NCBI RefSeq assembly: GCF_900115825.1
Contig: NZ_FOXW01000004.1
Span: 62,001-126,000 of the forward strand
Direction: 5' to 3'
Origin: Desemzia incerta
Lineage (GTDB): Bacteria; Bacillota; Bacilli; Lactobacillales; Carnobacteriaceae
DNA: 64,000 nucleotides
Below are positions 36,546 through 45,337 of the stretch, piece after piece. A program made the position numbers and the translations under genes. Under the pieces are notes generated by a model. The model was given only the letters and a program-made list of their open reading frames with translations, did not search any database and was not told where the DNA came from. Positions within the stretch are counted from its first letter, which is position 1, and each line of letters opens with the position of its first letter.

Positions 36546-37916
36546 TTATTTACGAGGCATTTTTTTATAGTAATCTAATTTATTCACTTGTTTTGCTCTT
36601 GCAATAGCTAAAGATTCGCTAGGAACGTCATCTGTAATTGTAGAACCGGCAGCCACATAAACATTTTCTTCTACTGTTACAGGTGCGATCAAGTTGGCAT
36701 TACATCCGATAAAGGAGTTGTCGCCGATCGTTACACGGTGTTTTTTCGCGCCATCGTAATTTACGAATACTGTACCGCATCCGATATTGATGTTTTTGCC
36801 CAAATCAGCATCTCCAACATAAGTTAAATGTCCAACTTTCGTATCTTCACCAATGTTCGCGTTTTTCACTTCGACAAAGTTTCCGATATGAACAGATTTC
36901 CCAATATTGCTGTTAGGACGCAAGTGGCTATAAGGTCCGACATTGCTGTCTTCTTCCATAACTGAATCTTCGATGTTGCTGCTGACAACACGTACACGGT
37001 CGCCGATTTTGCTGTTTGAGATTTCAGAATTTGCTCCGATAAAGCAGTCTTCGCCGATCACTGTTTTCCCTTTTAATACTACACCGGCTTCTACTACTGT
37101 ATCCGAACCGATCACTACTTCACTGTCGATGTAAGTCGATTGAGGATCCATGAAAGTCACACCATTGCGCATGTGCTTTTCATTGATTCTTGCACGCATC
37201 AAACGAGTCGCTTCAGCTAAAGCAACACGGTCGTTTACACCTAGAGATTCTGCTTCGTGTTCCATTTGGTAAGCTCCGACGATCTCGCCTTTGTTTTTCA
37301 AGATCTCAATTACGTCCGGCAAATAGTATTCGCCTTGAGCGTTGTCATTACCTACTTCATTCAATGCTTCAAACAACAATTTGTTGTCAAAGCAGTATGT
37401 TCCAGTGTTGATTTCTTGAACGGCTGCTTCTACAGGAGAAGCATCTTTTTGCTCAACGATTTTTTCAACCGCTCCAGATTCGCTGCGGATCACACGTCCG
37501 TACCCAGTTGGGTCTTCTGCATGAGCTGTCAGGATTGTTGCTTTTGCTCCTTGATTTTGATGATAATCAAATAGACCAGTCAGCGTTTCAGCTGTCAATA
37601 AAGGCGTATCTCCACAAATGACCAATACCGTTCCTTCTTTACCGCTCAATAGCGATTCTGCTTGCAATACGGCATGTCCAGTTCCTAATTGCTTTTCTTG
37701 TAAAGCATATTCTGAACGGTCTCCTAAGTATTCTTGAACTTTTTCAGCTCCAACGCCTACGATTGAGACGATTTTATCTGCTCCGGCTGCTTCCACTTGG
37801 TCTACCACGTGACCTACCATCGGTTTACCTGCTACAGGATGCAATACTTTGTATAATTTAGACTTCATACGTGTTCCTTGACCAGCTGCTAATACCACTG
37901 CGAATCTTTGTGTCAT
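36546..37916 (-). CDS. glmU: bifunctional UDP-GlcNAc pyrophosphorylase / GlcN-1-P acetyltransferase
   Basis: A 456-residue enzyme that makes UDP-GlcNAc, precursor of peptidoglycan and probably of the capsule sugar here. The N-terminal uridyltransferase starts [26 protein letters not shown]. The C-terminal left-handed beta-helix (from about 250) is built of hexapeptide repeats such as [25 protein letters not shown] 7 bases before the ATG at 37916 selects the start rather than the upstream ATG at 37931. Confidence 0.97.
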   Translation of the reverse strand: MTQRFAVVLAAGQGTRMKSKLYKVLHPVAGKPMVGHVVDQVEAAGADKIVSIVGVGAEKVQEYLGDRSEYALQEKQLGTGHAVLQAESLLSGKEGTVLVICGDTPLLTAETLTGLFDYHQNQGAKATILTAHAEDPTGYGRVIRSESGAVEKIVEQKDASPVEAAVQEINTGTYCFDNKLLFEALNEVGNDNAQGEYYLPDVIEILKNKGEIVGAYQMEHEAESLGVNDRVALAEATRLMRARINEKHMRNGVTFMDPQSTYIDSEVVIGSDTVVEAGVVLKGKTVIGEDCFIGANSEISNSKIGDRVRVVSSNIEDSVMEEDSNVGPYSHLRPNSNIGKSVHIGNFVEVKNANIGEDTKVGHLTYVGDADLGKNINIGCGTVFVNYDGAKKHRVTIGDNSFIGCNANLIAPVTVEENVYVAAGSTITDDVPSESLAIARAKQVNKLDYYKKMPRK

Positions 37917-38084
37917 TTTCAAACTCCTCATAAGTGTAATTTTTTATACCGTTTAATATCATAATTTACTTTCTTACGCTGTTTTTATAATAGCTTAATA
38001 AAGGCTTGTTTTCAAGGAATGCTCATATATTAATCATTTGCCCACTTAGACCGTGTCAAAACTTTGCCACCTTTAAAATAGGTT

Positions 38085-38113
38085 TTGCATTCTCTCTTTA
38101 ACTCGCTTAGACT
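38085..38113 (+). promoter_or_regulatory. promoter of the cupin gene
   Basis: TTGCAT, 17-base spacer, TAGACT; 27 bases upstream of the ATG with AGGAG in between. Confidence 0.55.
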
Positions 38114-38139
38114 AAAAAGAAAATGATAGGAGCGCATTT

Positions 38140-38655
38140 ATGACCACACACTCAGAACAATTTTGGATAGACCAATTGCAATTGGACCCGCATACTGAAG
38201 GCGGTTTTTACAAACAAGTTTACAGCAGCGATCATTCTACGACCACTTGGGACAAACGTGAGCGTCCTTATTACACGAGCATTTATTTCTTGTTGAATCT
38301 TTCTAGTCCATCCCACTTCCACCGTTTGAAATCAGATGAAATTTGGTATTACCATACAGGCGAATCGCTGACTGTCCACATGATCCACCCGAACGGCAAG
38401 TATGAAGCTGTCAAATTAGGTTTGGCGGCTGACAAGGGAGAAGTTCTGCAGTATGTGGTTCCTAAAGGGACGATTTTTGGTTCCAGTGTAGAATCCGATG
38501 AGCCAGACGCTTTCTCTCTGGTCAGCTGCATGGTTTCACCAGGATTTGACTACCACGACTTTGAATTGTTCACTCAATCTGAATTGCTGAAAGAATACCC
38601 AAATCATCAAGAAATTATCGAGAAATTGGCTTATAAAACTTTACCTGAAAAATGA
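38140..38655 (+). CDS. cupin-fold DUF985 protein
   Basis: A 171-residue protein whose sequence follows the DUF985/cupin_5 pattern: LDPHTEGGFYKQVY near residue 15, SIYFLLNLSSPSHFHRLKSDEIWYYHTGESL near 47-77 and VPKGTIFGSS near 107. The cupin His residues (HFHRL...DEIWYYH) suggest a small-molecule or metal site. Biochemical function is unknown in this family. AGGAG precedes the ATG and a promoter is at 38085. Confidence 0.8.
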   Translation: MTTHSEQFWIDQLQLDPHTEGGFYKQVYSSDHSTTTWDKRERPYYTSIYFLLNLSSPSHFHRLKSDEIWYYHTGESLTVHMIHPNGKYEAVKLGLAADKGEVLQYVVPKGTIFGSSVESDEPDAFSLVSCMVSPGFDYHDFELFTQSELLKEYPNHQEIIEKLAYKTLPEK

Positions 38656-38772
38656 TTCACGTGAAACATTTTGTGAAACTAGCGAAAGTTTTCGCCCGAT
38701 AAAACTTGTGTAAGAATGTCGAGTTTGAATGGTACTGCTTTGATAATATGAATAGCGAAAGGGAGGGACAGT

Positions 38773-39639
38773 ATGCTGAAAGAATTGAATGAAGTCATTG
38801 AATTTATTGAAGACCATTTGACGGAAGAACTTTCTTTAGAAAGTATAGCTGAGTATGCCGGTGTATCAGATTACCATTTGCGGACAGTTTTTTTCCATCT
38901 ATCCGGGATGACGCTTAGCGAGTACATCAAAAATAGAAAGTTCTCCGAAGCCAATAAGGACTTGCTGCAAGGTGAAAGAGTTACCGATGTTGCGTTCAAA
39001 TACGGGTACCAATCTTTAGACGGTTTCACTCGTGCCTTCAAAAGTTGGAGCGGCTTCTTGCCGTCAGAAGTCCAAAAAACCGGTATCAGCAAATCATTCC
39101 CCAAACTTTCATTTGTCATATCAGTCAAAGGAGGAAATGCAATGGAATACAAAATCGTAGAACAACCAGCGTTTAATCTAGTCGGTGCCAGTAAAAGAGT
39201 GCCCATGCAGTTCGAAGGAGTAAACAACGCCATTTTAGAGCTCGCTCAAAGTATTACGGAAGATCAGCGCAAAGAAATGCATGCTCTAAAAAATATGGAG
39301 CCTCGTCAAATCGTTAACGCTTCTTATGATTCAGACACGAATTTCATGAAGGAAGAAGGCAGCCTAACGCATCTAATAGGCGTTTTAACTACGCACGAAG
39401 ATGTCAGCGACCTGTTGACCAAGGTCCCGGTAGAAGCTTCTACTTGGGCAGTTTTCCCAGTTGAAGGACCTTTTCCAACTGCACTTCAAGATACCACTGC
39501 TCGAACCTATTCCGAATGGTTGCCGGCCTCTGATTATGAAGTCGTGAATCTGCCAAGTTTCTCGTTCACCAAAATGGATCCAGATAAAGAAGGCTATGCC
39601 TATAGTGAGATATGGATGCCAGTTCGAAAAAGGGTTTAA
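38773..39639 (+). CDS. AraC-family regulator with GyrI-like effector domain
   Basis: A 288-residue regulator. Residues 1-105 hold two AraC helix-turn-helix motifs: LSLESIAEYAGVSDYHLRTVF and VTDVAFKYGYQSLDGFTRAFK. Residues about 125-288 are a GyrI-like small-molecule-binding domain (MEYKIVEQPAFNLVGASKRV ... WMPVRKRV). This fusion resembles regulators of multidrug or antibiotic response (Rob-like), so ligand sensing is likely. GGAGGG precedes the ATG. Confidence 0.88.
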   Translation: MLKELNEVIEFIEDHLTEELSLESIAEYAGVSDYHLRTVFFHLSGMTLSEYIKNRKFSEANKDLLQGERVTDVAFKYGYQSLDGFTRAFKSWSGFLPSEVQKTGISKSFPKLSFVISVKGGNAMEYKIVEQPAFNLVGASKRVPMQFEGVNNAILELAQSITEDQRKEMHALKNMEPRQIVNASYDSDTNFMKEEGSLTHLIGVLTTHEDVSDLLTKVPVEASTWAVFPVEGPFPTALQDTTARTYSEWLPASDYEVVNLPSFSFTKMDPDKEGYAYSEIWMPVRKRV

Positions 39640-39655
39640 CCATTTTAAAATGATC

Positions 39656-39683
39656 AGCCCTCCGCATGCTGGAGGGCTTTTTT
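39656..39683 (+). terminator. terminator of the AraC regulator gene
   Basis: GCCCTCC and GGAGGGC with a 7-base loop, followed by six Ts. Confidence 0.92.
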
Positions 39684-39852
39684 GATGATGCTCTTAGGTA
39701 ATTAAGGTTTGCGTTCCTTTTTTTGTCTTTTTTTGACTCAAAAGGGAACGTATTTTTTGTTTACGTTCCCTTTTGTTTAATTTTTGCCGCTAAAAGGAAC
39801 GCAAAGGACATTTGCGTGACGAAAATTCTCTTTTCTCATCATTTAGGAAACG
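39684..39852. repeat. GGAACGCAAA inverted-repeat patch with a solitary array module
   Basis: It begins with GATGCTCTTAGGTAATT, a single copy of the module found in the GGCCATGAGC arrays. TTTGCGTTCCTTTT (39708-39721) and AAAAGGAACGCAAA (39792-39805) are perfect complements over 14 bases. They enclose a second stem of AAAAGGGAACGTA (39740) and TTACGTTCCCTTTT (39761). Another AAACGCAAAT follows at 39849. No gene. Confidence 0.7.
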
Positions 39853-39875
39853 CAAATCTATCACAACACGACGAA

Positions 39876-39907
39876 AAAAAAGAGCGGGCATTTGCCTCGC
39901 TCTTTTT
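39876..39907. terminator. bidirectional terminator, probably used by purR
   Basis: AAAGAGCGGGC and GCCTCGCTCTTT-type arms pair with T-runs on both strands. It lies about 145 bases beyond the purR stop. Confidence 0.7.
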
Positions 39908-39937
39908 GAAATCTACAAAAGTCAAAACGCCTTACTT

Positions 39938-40071
39938 CACGCTCTGGTTTTAAACGAGTTGCGAAAACCAGGCTTCCTATGTTTTCATTTCTATTTTTCG
40001 TCGGGTAAAACCGCCCAACTAAAAATAGAAAGTGAAACCTACGGAATCCTAATCGGTTTTCTTCACGCTCT
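39938..40071 (-). repeat. conserved-end, variable-stem hairpin element at the 3' end of purR
   Basis: On the minus strand the left end AGAGCGTGAAG overlaps the last codons of purR, so the stop codon lies inside the conserved end. The stem pairs GGATTCC with GGAAGCC-type sequence and TTTCTATTTTT with AAAAATAGAAA. The right end is GCAACTCGTTTAAAACC followed by AGAGCGTG. Confidence 0.7.
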
Positions 40072-40885
40072 TCTCAAAGTAATTACCTGGTTTTACGTGG
40101 ATCGATTTGTTGCGGACGTCTACTTCGTCTACACATAACAATGAAGTATAGTCGTCTACCATTCGATTTCCTTGGAAAGTGGATTCTGCAAATACAGTGA
40201 TACCCACCAATTCAGCTTCAAACTCTTCGATTAAGCTCTTCATTCCGTTGACGGTTCCGCCGCCTTTCATGAAGTCATCTACCACTAAAACGCGGGAACC
40301 TCTCTTCAGGCTGCGTTTGGACAATTCCATTTTTTCTACTCGGTTGGATGATCCAGAAACATAATTGATGCTTACTGTTGATCCTTCTGTAATTTTTGAA
40401 TCTCGTCTCACCATTACAAATGGGACATCTAAGTAAGTTGAAACAGCTTGTGCAATAGGTACACCTTTAGTAGCTACGGTCATAACTGCATCTACTCGTT
40501 GATTCAAATACTGAGTAGCAATAATTTTTCCAATTGTTTTTAAAACGGCTGGTTCTCCAAGCATATCGGACAAGTACACATATCCTCCAGGAAGAAGACG
40601 GTCTACTTCTGATAATCGTTCACACATTTGCGTGATGAATTCTTCAGTTTCTTCTTCGGTGATGCTTGGGATATAACGGACACCGCCTGCTGCTCCGGCG
40701 ATGGTTTCTAAAATACCTGTTCCTCTATCTTTGAATGTTTTTTTGATGATAGTCAAGTCTTCACTAATCGATGATTTTGCTGAATCATATCGATCCGCGA
40801 AAAAGGTCAATGAGACCAATGCATGCGGGTTCTCCAGCAAATAACGAGTCATGTCGATCAATCGTTCACTTCTTTTTACTTTCAT
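40049..40885 (-). CDS. purR: purine operon repressor
   Basis: A 278-residue repressor of purine synthesis genes. N-terminal winged helix (residues 1-75), then a phosphoribosyltransferase-like domain with the PRPP-binding loop VLVVDDFMKGGGTVNGMKSL (about 205-224), as in Bacillus PurR, which releases DNA when PRPP rises. AGAGAGGTG precedes the ATG at 40885; upstream in-frame ATGs lack an RBS. prs, which makes its ligand, lies 3.6 kb away. The C-terminal codons are part of a 3' hairpin element. Confidence 0.95.
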   Translation of the reverse strand: MKVKRSERLIDMTRYLLENPHALVSLTFFADRYDSAKSSISEDLTIIKKTFKDRGTGILETIAGAAGGVRYIPSITEEETEEFITQMCERLSEVDRLLPGGYVYLSDMLGEPAVLKTIGKIIATQYLNQRVDAVMTVATKGVPIAQAVSTYLDVPFVMVRRDSKITEGSTVSINYVSGSSNRVEKMELSKRSLKRGSRVLVVDDFMKGGGTVNGMKSLIEEFEAELVGITVFAESTFQGNRMVDDYTSLLCVDEVDVRNKSIHVKPGNYFEKSVKKTD

Positions 40886-40936
40886 TATGACACCTCTCTT
40901 TCTTAAGTCATTTTCTGGCCAAAGGGCTCTCTTCCT

Positions 40937-40942
40937 ATTATA
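40937..40942 (-). promoter_or_regulatory. purR -10 box
   Basis: A consensus TATAAT on the minus strand lies 51 bases before the purR start; the -35 is not clear. Confidence 0.4.
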
Positions 40943-41075
40943 CGCATTTATATGAATAAAAGGTAGTAAATCGGTGTGAAAAAGATAAAAATGTTCGTTT
41001 TTCCTCCTCATTTAACCTTTTTCTGACTTCAACTTTCGTATACGCGGAAAAATGATGGTTCGTTTTTTGCCAAAT

Positions 41076-41111
41076 GAAAAATCACTCGATACTAAAAAGC
41101 ATCAAGTGATT
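41076..41111 (-). terminator. terminator of the adc operon
   Basis: On the minus strand AATCACTTGATGC pairs with GTATCGAGTGATT around TTTTTA, then TTTC. It lies 18 bases past the permease stop. Confidence 0.75.
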
Positions 41112-41128
41112 CCATTTGCAAAAGAATG

Positions 41129-41950
41129 TTATTTGCTTGTTCGAGCCAAGGACATCAACTTTTTGCCGGCTGATGTCAGGATAAATAAAGCGATAAAGAC
41201 TAATGCGATCGTAGCTCCTGCTGGTGTTCCAGCATAATAAGAGACCGATAATCCAGACAACATACCGATCACACCAATCACCATACCGACTAAGATTACT
41301 GTATTGAAATGTTTACTCAATCGCATGGCAATAGCTGCCGGCAAGATCAAAATCGCTGATACTAATAATGACCCGGCAATCGGCATGATCACTGAGATTG
41401 CTACTCCGACCAGCACGTTGAAGCAAACTGACATCAAGCGGACAGGCAACCCTGTTGTGTAAGCTGTGTCTTCATCAAATGTCAAAACGTACATCGGCTT
41501 GCGGAAAACCAGATACATCACAACTGTCAGCACACATAATACCGCTAAAATCAGTACTTGCTGCGAGCTGATGGTAACGATCGATCCAAATAAGAATTGG
41601 TCGATACTGATATTGGTTCCGCCGTCTACTAGGCTCATCAGTACTAAAGCCAATGCCAAGCCTCCAGACATCAAGATAGCTAAAGACACTTCAGAGTACG
41701 ACTTAAACTCCAACCGCAAATATTCTAAAATAACCGCGACTACGATAACCACTAATAATGTCATGATGGTAGGGTTGAAATTTAATAAAAATCCGAGCGC
41801 GATTCCGACTAAAGAAACGTGAGACAGCGTATCTGCCATCAGAGACTGTCTGCGCAAAATCAAAAACAGCCCTAATATCGGTGCAATGACGGCGATTAAG
41901 AGTGAAGCTTGGAAGGCTCTTTGCATGAATCCATAGAAAAACATCTCCAA
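41129..41950 (-). CDS. adcB: zinc/manganese ABC transporter permease
   Basis: A 273-residue membrane protein with about eight helices, ABC-3 family (ZnuB/AdcB). The N-terminal [42 protein letters not shown] is the family hallmark. It forms the channel of the metal importer with the ATPase encoded upstream; the two genes overlap by 55 bases, so the ATPase C-terminus is encoded within the permease start. It is terminated by the hairpin at 41076-41111. Confidence 0.93.
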   Translation of the reverse strand: MEMFFYGFMQRAFQASLLIAVIAPILGLFLILRRQSLMADTLSHVSLVGIALGFLLNFNPTIMTLLVVIVVAVILEYLRLEFKSYSEVSLAILMSGGLALALVLMSLVDGGTNISIDQFLFGSIVTISSQQVLILAVLCVLTVVMYLVFRKPMYVLTFDEDTAYTTGLPVRLMSVCFNVLVGVAISVIMPIAGSLLVSAILILPAAIAMRLSKHFNTVILVGMVIGVIGMLSGLSVSYYAGTPAGATIALVFIALFILTSAGKKLMSLARTSK

Positions 41951-42603
41951 GGGGAATCCTCCTTCCGTACCAAGTGAATGTGGCGGTCTGCGTATTGCTT
42001 GATGTCTTCATGGTCATGCGTAACCATCAAGATGCCTTTGCCGTGAAATTCACTGTTGTGTTTTAATAATTCATAAAATTGCGTCCGCGACTCGATATCC
42101 ATTCCAGTCGTCGGTTCATCAAGGATAAACAAATCAGGATCTGTCGCAAATATACGTGCTAACGAGATCCGTTGTTTTTGCCCGCCGGATAGGTCACCGA
42201 CTTTTTTATTGCGCTGATCCCACATGCCGACAGAGTCTAGTGCTTGTTTAACATGGACATGGTCTTCTTCATCTAAACGCTTGAACCATTTGCCGCGCTG
42301 ATAACGCCCAGATTGCACCAGCTCCAGCACGGTGCTGGGAAAACCGGCATTATAAGAAGCCACTTGTTGAGGGATGTAGCCTATTGCCAATTTTTCATTT
42401 CGTGTATTAATGGGAGAAATTTTTGCAGATCCGTGAGACGGCTTCAATAAGCCTAAAATATTGCGCAACAACGTCGATTTCGCCGCTCCGTTTTCGCCGG
42501 TCAAGATCACAAACTCGCCTGGATCTACTGTGAAATGAATATTTTGCAAGACCGGTTCGTCTTCATAACGAAACGATAGATCGTCCACTTCAATATAGTG
42601 CAT
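41896..42603 (-). CDS. adcC: zinc/manganese ABC transporter ATP-binding protein
   Basis: A 235-residue ATPase. The Walker A is [18 protein letters not shown]; note Ala where most ABC proteins have Gly before the Lys (GxGKS), read directly from the codon GCG. I recall the same AAKS/T form in streptococcal AdcC proteins, so it may be a family trait. The signature is [17 protein letters not shown] and Walker B is [14 protein letters not shown]. The ATG at 42603 with GAAGGG upstream is preferred over 42627. It overlaps adcB by 55 bases. Confidence 0.93.
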   Translation of the reverse strand: MHYIEVDDLSFRYEDEPVLQNIHFTVDPGEFVILTGENGAAKSTLLRNILGLLKPSHGSAKISPINTRNEKLAIGYIPQQVASYNAGFPSTVLELVQSGRYQRGKWFKRLDEEDHVHVKQALDSVGMWDQRNKKVGDLSGGQKQRISLARIFATDPDLFILDEPTTGMDIESRTQFYELLKHNSEFHGKGILMVTHDHEDIKQYADRHIHLVRKEDSPWRCFSMDSCKEPSKLHS

Positions 42604-42635
42604 AGTATTCCCTTCTTTCTGTTCCATTCCTGTTT

Positions 42636-43616
42636 TTATCGGATGCTTAATTTCAAAGCTTCCAAATTATTGCGCATGGCTGTTACGTAGTCAATGCCTG
42701 CTTCTTGGTCTTCTTTAGTAATGCCTTCGATCGGGTCTAAAACAGCTAACTCAGTGTCTGTTTCATTTGCCAAGGTTTCTGAGATGTTAGAAGATGTTGT
42801 TTTTCCAAAGTAAATGTAATCCACGTTTTGATTTTGGATGAATTCTGTCATCTCTGCCAACTCAGACGGACTTGGTTCTGCGTCTGTTGATAAGCCGGCA
42901 ATCGAAATTTGTTCCAAATCGTAACGCTCTGCTAAGTAAGCAAACGCTGCATGCTGTGTTACAAACAGACGATTCTCAGCATTTTCAAAAGCAGCCGCAT
43001 ATTCTGCATCCAATTCTTGCAATTCAACTTGGTAAGCTTCAGCATTTTTTGTGTAATCCGCTTCGTTTTCAGGATCTGCTTCCACTAATCCTTCTTTGAT
43101 GTTCATCACTTCGTCTTGCGCCAAAACGGGATCCAACCAAATGTGCGGATCCACTTCATGCGAGTGTCCCTCTTCTTCGTGATCGTGGTCATGGTCATCT
43201 TCGTGTGCATGCTCTTCCTCTTCATGCGCGTGGTCGCCGTCCAGCAATTCAATGCCTTCGCTGGCATCAACGATCACGATGTCTGTTGAATCAATCGTTT
43301 CTAAAATACTTGGCACCCAAGTTTCCATTTCGACGCTGTTATACACGAATACATCAGCTTCTTGAATCTTCGCAACGTCTTTCGCACTTGGTTCAAATCC
43401 ATGTGTGTCTGTCCCTGATGGAACCAGGACACTAACGTCTGCCAAGTCTTGGGCTACGTGTTTTGTAAAGTCGTACATTGGATAAAATGTCGTAACGACT
43501 TGCAGCTTTTCTTCTCCAGCTTGTTGCTCCGTCTCTTGTGCTGAACCGCAAGCCGCCAAGAATAATATTAAACTGGAAACAGCTGCGACTAAGGCTCCTT
43601 TATGTAATTTTTTCAT
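42636..43616 (-). CDS. adcA: zinc-binding lipoprotein of the metal ABC importer
   Basis: A 326-residue solute-binding lipoprotein. The signal peptide ends in a lipobox LFLAACG (Cys 23), so it is lipid-anchored outside the membrane. A His/Asp/Glu-rich loop (residues about 131-158, with [18 protein letters not shown]) is typical of zinc rather than manganese receptors. The metal-site histidines include HGFEPSAKD near 72 and VDPHIWLDP near 160. The first gene of adcA-adcC-adcB, with promoter and a possible zinc operator upstream. Confidence 0.93.
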   Translation of the reverse strand: MKKLHKGALVAAVSSLILFLAACGSAQETEQQAGEEKLQVVTTFYPMYDFTKHVAQDLADVSVLVPSGTDTHGFEPSAKDVAKIQEADVFVYNSVEMETWVPSILETIDSTDIVIVDASEGIELLDGDHAHEEEEHAHEDDHDHDHEEEGHSHEVDPHIWLDPVLAQDEVMNIKEGLVEADPENEADYTKNAEAYQVELQELDAEYAAAFENAENRLFVTQHAAFAYLAERYDLEQISIAGLSTDAEPSPSELAEMTEFIQNQNVDYIYFGKTTSSNISETLANETDTELAVLDPIEGITKEDQEAGIDYVTAMRNNLEALKLSIR

Positions 43617-43660
43617 TGTTACCTCCAGATAAATGCTTTTTTTAGGTTCTTTTTTCTAAA

Positions 43661-43682
43661 TCGTAATTGTTCCTATTTACGA
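43661..43682. promoter_or_regulatory. possible metal-responsive operator upstream of adcA
   Basis: TCGTAA and TTACGA form an inverted repeat separated by 10 bases. The half-sites equal those of the Bacillus Zur box, but the normal spacing is three bases. No AdcR-type TTAACNNGTTAA box is seen. It lies just downstream of the adcA promoter. Confidence 0.35.
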
Positions 43683-43692
43683 ATCCTTAAGT

Positions 43693-43721
43693 AGCTTATC
43701 ACTATCTCTCGTTTACGTCAA
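43693..43721 (-). promoter_or_regulatory. adcA promoter
   Basis: On the minus strand TTGACG (43716-43721), a 17-base spacer and an extended -10 TGATAAGCT. Confidence 0.5.
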
Positions 43722-43804
43722 TAAAAAATTATGGAAGATTGCTGGCTCCTTTATTTTCTTCTCAAATTAACTTCTGACGAGGTTTTACGTACCATTTTGG
43801 CTCT

Positions 43805-43956
43805 ATATTTTATAAAAATGGAACACAAATTTTATTTGCGTCCTATTTTTTAAGTCAAATCGTCTAAATCGGAACGCAAGTCTATTTTGCGTTCCGATTT
43901 TCTGATAAATGGCTCTAAAATGAAACGCAAATCCTCACTCGGTTTCCATTTGCGCA
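43805..43956. repeat. second GGAACGCAAA inverted-repeat patch
   Basis: AAATCGGAACGCAA (43866-43879) and TTGCGTTCCGATTT (43887-43900) are perfect 14-base complements. They are flanked by looser pairs (AAAATGGAACACAAA with TTTGCGTCCTATTTT; TGAAACGCAAAT with CCATTTGCG). No gene is present between adcA and the ThrE pair. Confidence 0.65.
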
Positions 43957-43993
43957 TAAAAAAGGCAGGACCTGTTATATGACAAGTCCTGCC
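43957..43993 (-). terminator. terminator of the ThrE pair
   Basis: GGCAGGACTTGT and ACAGGTCCTGCC on the minus strand (one G-T pair), followed by six Ts. Confidence 0.88.
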
Positions 43994-44012
43994 TGTTCAA
44001 ATCTAATCTCTA

Positions 44013-44483
44013 TTAAGCTGTACGTTTTTTACGTTTGTTGAAACGCTCGATCCCTCGAACGATTCGGTAAATCGCAGCTGCGGCCATGATTCCTGCAGCA
44101 ATACTGACAGCAATCGTCACCGTCTCGATGCCCATCTCAGAAAACAGGGTCATCTCTCCGTTTAATGCATAGCTCATGGTGTAGTACAGCCCTCTTCCGG
44201 GAACAAACGGAATGATTCCTGGAGACAAGAAAACTACAGCGGGCATTTTTAATTTGCGCGCCATGAACTCTGAATACCACGTTACCAATGCTGCTGCGAA
44301 GAAATATTGGACGATTTCATTCGGATAAAAATACCCGATCCCTAAGTAAAGTGCCCAAGAGACCATCCCGCCGATCCCAGCCAAGTTGACCGCATTTCCT
44401 CGAATGTTGTACAACAAAGCAAATGATACGGAAGTAAAATAAGCGGCTATAATCTGTATCACGTCATGCATATCCATCATCAT
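44013..44483 (-). CDS. threonine/serine exporter-like protein, small subunit (ThrE C-terminal type)
   Basis: A 156-residue membrane protein with about four or five helices, matching the C-terminal half of ThrE (DUF3815): VIQIIAAYFTSVSFALLYNIRG, VVFLSPGIIPFVPGRGLYYTM with the conserved PGIIPFVPG. It pairs with the following gene, which encodes the N-terminal half; in other bacteria both are fused. The likely substrate is a small amino acid, but physiological roles in lactic acid bacteria are not established. Genes share one base. Confidence 0.82.
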   Translation of the reverse strand: MMMDMHDVIQIIAAYFTSVSFALLYNIRGNAVNLAGIGGMVSWALYLGIGYFYPNEIVQYFFAAALVTWYSEFMARKLKMPAVVFLSPGIIPFVPGRGLYYTMSYALNGEMTLFSEMGIETVTIAVSIAAGIMAAAAIYRIVRGIERFNKRKKRTA

Positions 44484-45241
44484 TAGACCAGACCTCCCAT
44501 CAGCAATGTTGCCAAACTGAACCCGGAGGCAATCGAAACGGCGATCACAAAGGCTTCATTCAACCGTAATAATCCGGAAATTGTATCGCCGCTGATGATG
44601 TCTTTGATCGCATTTGTCAACGCTAATCCAGGAATCAGCAGCATGATGTTTCCGATAATGATGTGGTCAACATTGGTCCCGAACCCCAAACTAACGGAGA
44701 GGATCGTGACCAAGCCTACGATAAAGGAACAAAATACGTTTGTGATCACGGTGTTCTTGTCGATTTTTCGTATGAATCCCATCATTAATTTCAACAGCAT
44801 CCCAATCAATGCAGATACTATTGCATCACTGACGTCTCCTCCGAAGAAGACAGTAAACGATGAAGCTACCAAGGCATAGATCCCGTATTGTTGTTTAGGA
44901 GAATAAGTGCCTACTTCATCGACGATTTCGATTCTTCGTTCGATCTCTTCCAAATCTGGTTTATGGTCGCAAATATACCGCGACAGATCATTTAATTTGT
45001 CTAATTTATTCAAGTTCGTCAGATAAGATCTGATGCGTCTCGTTTGAGTATACATCTCGCCATCATCCATCTTTACCGTCACTAAAATACTTGACGTGAT
45101 CGTCAACACATTTACGCGCTTCGCTCCGTATGCGCTGCACATTCTCGTAATCGAATCTTCCACTCGATTGACTTCCGCTCCACTGATAAGCATTTGTTCA
45201 CCAATATCTAAAACAAATGTAATCAATTCCTTCGTCCTCAT
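44483..45241 (-). CDS. threonine/serine exporter-like protein, large subunit (ThrE N-terminal type)
   Basis: A 252-residue protein. The first half is a cytoplasmic DUF1212 domain (MLISGAEVNRVEDSITRMCSAYGA near residues 17-40, then SILVTVKMDDGEMYTQTRRI). The second half has about five membrane helices, including NIMLLIPGLALTNAIKDIISGDTISGLLRL. It forms the two-part exporter with the gene beginning at its stop codon. Both are single-copy and co-transcribed, upstream of a good terminator. Confidence 0.82.
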   Translation of the reverse strand: MRTKELITFVLDIGEQMLISGAEVNRVEDSITRMCSAYGAKRVNVLTITSSILVTVKMDDGEMYTQTRRIRSYLTNLNKLDKLNDLSRYICDHKPDLEEIERRIEIVDEVGTYSPKQQYGIYALVASSFTVFFGGDVSDAIVSALIGMLLKLMMGFIRKIDKNTVITNVFCSFIVGLVTILSVSLGFGTNVDHIIIGNIMLLIPGLALTNAIKDIISGDTISGLLRLNEAFVIAVSIASGFSLATLLMGGLV

Positions 45242-45337
45242 GTCTAAAACTCCAATCTACCCAATCTTGATGACGCAACTGCTTATTCAGTTTAATTATA
45301 TCTTTCATTTAAAAGAATGTAAGCATTACGGGTTATC

